From positions 1-8,503 of the forward strand of contig DQUB01000066.1 in NCBI GenBank assembly GCA_015662475.1: a stretch of 8,503 nt of DNA. The letters run 5' to 3'. Within the stretch, counting starts at the first letter, position 1. Each line of letters begins with the position of its first letter. The notes beneath the pieces are model-generated. The model had not been told where the DNA came from, made no database searches, and saw nothing but the letters and a program-made list of their open reading frames with translations. The stretch comes from Pyrodictium sp. (lineage in GTDB: Archaea; Thermoproteota; Thermoprotei_A; Sulfolobales; Pyrodictiaceae). Below are positions 7,390 through 8,503 of this stretch, piece after piece. A program made the translations under genes and the position numbers.

Positions 7390-7397
7390 CTAAAAAG
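7390..7397 (-). promoter_or_regulatory. Probable TATA box for the oxidoreductase operon
   Basis: The minus strand reads CTTTTTAG about 40-47 bases before the GTG start of the alpha subunit. A start of transcription some 25 bases downstream would leave a leader of about 15-20 bases that includes the GGTGA ribosome-binding site. It is the best TATA candidate in the 263-base gap, but the match is only moderate. Confidence 0.4.
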
Positions 7398-7410
7398 TAT
7401 TGACCGAAAA

Positions 7411-7425
7411 AGTTGGAATACAACT
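7411..7425. promoter_or_regulatory. Short palindrome upstream of the oxidoreductase promoter
   Basis: AGTTG-GAATA-CAACT is a perfect 5-base inverted repeat with a 5-base spacer, lying about 14 bases upstream of the proposed TATA box. That is where an archaeal activator or a repressor covering the BRE might bind. One arm belongs to a TACAACT heptamer found twice more in this gap. A regulator site is inference. Confidence 0.3.
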
Positions 7426-7555
7426 AAAATCTACAGTGTATGTAACAACAAAATAAATGCCAATAACACAATGATAGTGGCAAAATGATGTAGAGATATA
7501 CAGTTTCAAAAGAGTAATTTTGAAGAGAAGTTGTTGAGAGGCCAGAACACGTACA

Positions 7556-7572
7556 TACAACTCCTTACAACT
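7556..7572. repeat. Tandem TACAACT heptamers at 10-base spacing
   Basis: TACAACT occurs at 7556-7562 and again at 7566-7572, exactly ten bases apart, about one helical turn. A third copy is at 7419-7425, and a near-copy on the other strand (AGTTGTT) is at 7529-7535. All lie in the gene-free stretch 7351-7613, which otherwise shows only the promoter and ribosome-binding site of the alpha subunit. The direct repeats also lie about 40 bases past the tRNA-Asn 3' end. Function is unknown; a regulator-binding cluster is one reading. Confidence 0.4.
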
Positions 7573-7613
7573 ACGAAGTGTAGACGAGTTAGAAATGGAA
7601 TGGGATGTAGATA

Positions 7614-7690
<77 letters not shown>

Positions 7691-7721
7691 CTGACCATGA
7701 ACAAATCTAGTATAGTAAGGC

Positions 7722-7729
7722 TTTTAAAC
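7722..7729 (-). promoter_or_regulatory. Probable TATA box for tRNA-Asn
   Basis: The minus strand reads GTTTAAAA 33-40 bases upstream of the mature tRNA 5' end. This fits transcription starting a few bases before the tRNA, leaving a short leader for RNase P. Between this site and the pilin-like gene (7730-7806) I see only a perfect GGCTTAAGCC palindrome at 7794-7803. Confidence 0.5.
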
Positions 7730-7806
7730 ATAGCTTTCAAGAATGTCAATGAAGTTGATTGTGAAAACTCTCATAGCCTAGTCATAAGTGGCTGGCTTAA
7801 GCCTGT

Positions 7807-8316
7807 TTATCTTGTTATCACAGGTACTAGGTAAGTTGCCTCTTTAGTCATATAATATGGTGAGCCAGGCTCACTAAAAGCTACAACAAGTTTAATGGTT
7901 GCACTAGATTGTGTAGGGCAAGCAGCCAAGTTGGCTGTAAGATTATATAGGTAGAGGTTGTCAACTATTGATAGTGTAATATCGTTAAGCGATACAATCA
8001 ATTGGTTATCAACATAAACTGCTATTAAACTGCAGTTAATGGGTGCACAATAATACCAGAGATACAACGTACATGTGCTTGTTCTGTTCAAAATATAACC
8101 ATATTCGATACCTGTAGACCATGAAAGTTCTTTTAGTGTTTCTATGATTTCATGTTGTTGTGTTTCAACAATCCTTGATGTATAGTTTTGCCATATACCA
8201 TATAACAGTATAAAGCTGGCAACCACTATAAAAGTCAATAAGAGTGCAGAGATCAAAGGCGATATAGATCTGACTCTCCTCTTGAACAACATATCCGACC
8301 ATAAAGGCGAGGTCAA
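7807..8316 (-). CDS. Type IV pilin-like (archaellin/pilin N-terminal) surface protein
   Basis: This 169-residue protein has a class III-type signal: a basic stretch FKRRVRSIS (residues 11-19), then a hydrophobic helix PLISALLLTFIVVASFILLY (20-39). Archaeal pilins and archaellins share this layout; a PibD-like peptidase would cut near residues 17-20 and the helix would pack in the filament core. The rest is predicted to be outside the cell: four N-glycosylation sequons (N44, N77, N94, N125) and four cysteines (C82, C90, C95, C133) that could form disulfides. The TTG start is favoured by GAGGA at 8324-8328, seven bases upstream; an ATG at 8292 (residue 9) would give a shorter basic leader. No pilus ATPase or platform protein is nearby. 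A lone membrane-anchored secreted protein is the alternative. Confidence 0.75.
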   Translation of the reverse strand: MTSPLWSDMLFKRRVRSISPLISALLLTFIVVASFILLYGIWQNYTSRIVETQQHEIIETLKELSWSTGIEYGYILNRTSTCTLYLWYYCAPINCSLIAVYVDNQLIVSLNDITLSIVDNLYLYNLTANLAACPTQSSATIKLVVAFSEPGSPYYMTKEATYLVPVITR

Positions 8317-8392
8317 GGTTACATCCTCTTCACAATGTAGTTACAATGGTAGTAAAGGCTTGGGTGAAGAATTTTGACCTATTAAGGTAGAA

Positions 8393-8503
8393 GTGGCGGC
8401 GGGGCCCGCATTGGTAGCGGGGGGTGGATTTGAACCACCGACCTCGGGGTTATGAGCCCCGCGGGCTACCAGGCTACCCTACCCCGCTATGTTACCCCGC
8501 CAC
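8393..8503 (-). repeat. Inverted repeat flanking the initiator tRNA (possible precursor stem)
   Basis: On the plus strand GTGGCGGCGGGG (8393-8404) lies outside one end of the tRNA and CCCCGCCAC (8495-8503) outside the other. They can pair over 9 base pairs with a 3-base bulge, or 7 base pairs without a bulge. CAT (8409-8411) and ATG (8489-8491) can also pair next to the tRNA. The arm reaches the window edge and may continue. A stem in the precursor RNA is inference. Confidence 0.45.
8412..8488 (-). tRNA. Initiator tRNA-Met (anticodon CAT)
   Basis: The minus strand gives a 77-base cloverleaf with encoded CCA (8414-8412) and no intron. The acceptor arm pairs AGCGGGG with CCCCGCT, followed by discriminator A. 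The anticodon stem is CGGGG/CCCCG with loop CTCATAA (anticodon 8454-8452), and the T arm is GGTGG-TTCAAAT-CCACC. The A1-U72 pair, three stacked G-C pairs at the foot of the anticodon stem (29-31 with 39-41) and the TTCAAAT T-loop mark it as the archaeal initiator rather than the elongator or an Ile2 tRNA. Its promoter would lie beyond the end of the window. Confidence 0.95.

Noticed and set aside
7458..7482. TGCCA...TGGCA inverted repeat in the upstream gap
   Set aside because: Five base pairs around a 15-base loop is within chance expectation and is not tied to any promoter element.
7485..7491. ATGATGT, resembling a C box of a C/D guide RNA
   Set aside because: No matching CTGA D box or second box pair is found within the next 60 bases.
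7794..7803. Perfect palindrome GGCTTAAGCC just past the pilin-like gene stop
   Set aside because: The stem would be very short with no loop and no T-run follows on the minus strand, so I do not call it a terminator.

Overview
The window looks like a stretch of a hyperthermophilic crenarchaeal (Thermoprotei-type) chromosome. The evidence is: GGTGA/GAGG ribosome-binding sites close to starts, frequent GTG and TTG starts, archaeal TATA-like boxes 25-45 bases upstream of starts, GC-rich tRNAs in an otherwise AT-rich sequence, an archaeal initiator tRNA, an archaeal type IV pilin-like protein, and an aKMT-like methyltransferase. I cannot name the genus from sequence alone.

Layout. (1) Bases 1-1222, plus strand: the 3' part of an isochorismatase/nicotinamidase-family hydrolase, a 60-residue two-helix membrane protein, and a small class I methyltransferase resembling archaeal protein-lysine methyltransferases. 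The spacing is tight enough for one operon. (2) Bases 1219-2301, minus strand: an orphan PstS-type phosphate-binding protein, tail-to-tail with the methyltransferase and overlapping it by 4 bases. (3) Bases 2395-7350, minus strand, the centrepiece: a 1055-residue Tat-exported molybdopterin oxidoreductase of the NarG-like (type II DMSO reductase) clade, its four-cluster Fe-S subunit, and a TorD/NarJ-type assembly chaperone. (4) Bases 7351-7613: a 263-base upstream region with a probable promoter, a short palindrome and three copies of the heptamer TACAACT. (5) Bases 7614-8503, minus strand: tRNA-Asn(GTT), a type IV pilin-like protein, and initiator tRNA-Met(CAT) enclosed by a short flanking inverted repeat.

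How the genes work together. The chaperone would bind the catalytic subunit until the Mo/W-bisMGD cofactor and Fe-S clusters are in place. The alpha subunit, carrying a twin-arginine signal, would then be exported with the beta subunit folded onto it, giving a respiratory or dehydrogenase module on the outer face of the membrane. No haem-b gamma subunit or NarI/NrfD-type anchor is encoded here, so the link to the quinone pool must lie elsewhere or differ. The substrate cannot be fixed from sequence: nitrate, selenate and (per)chlorate reductases and hydrocarbon or DMS dehydrogenases all belong to this clade. I see no CRISPR array, transposon or obvious defence system. The most interesting points are the all-cysteine Fe-S ligands of the oxidoreductase, the missing anchor, the heptamer cluster and the stem around the initiator tRNA.
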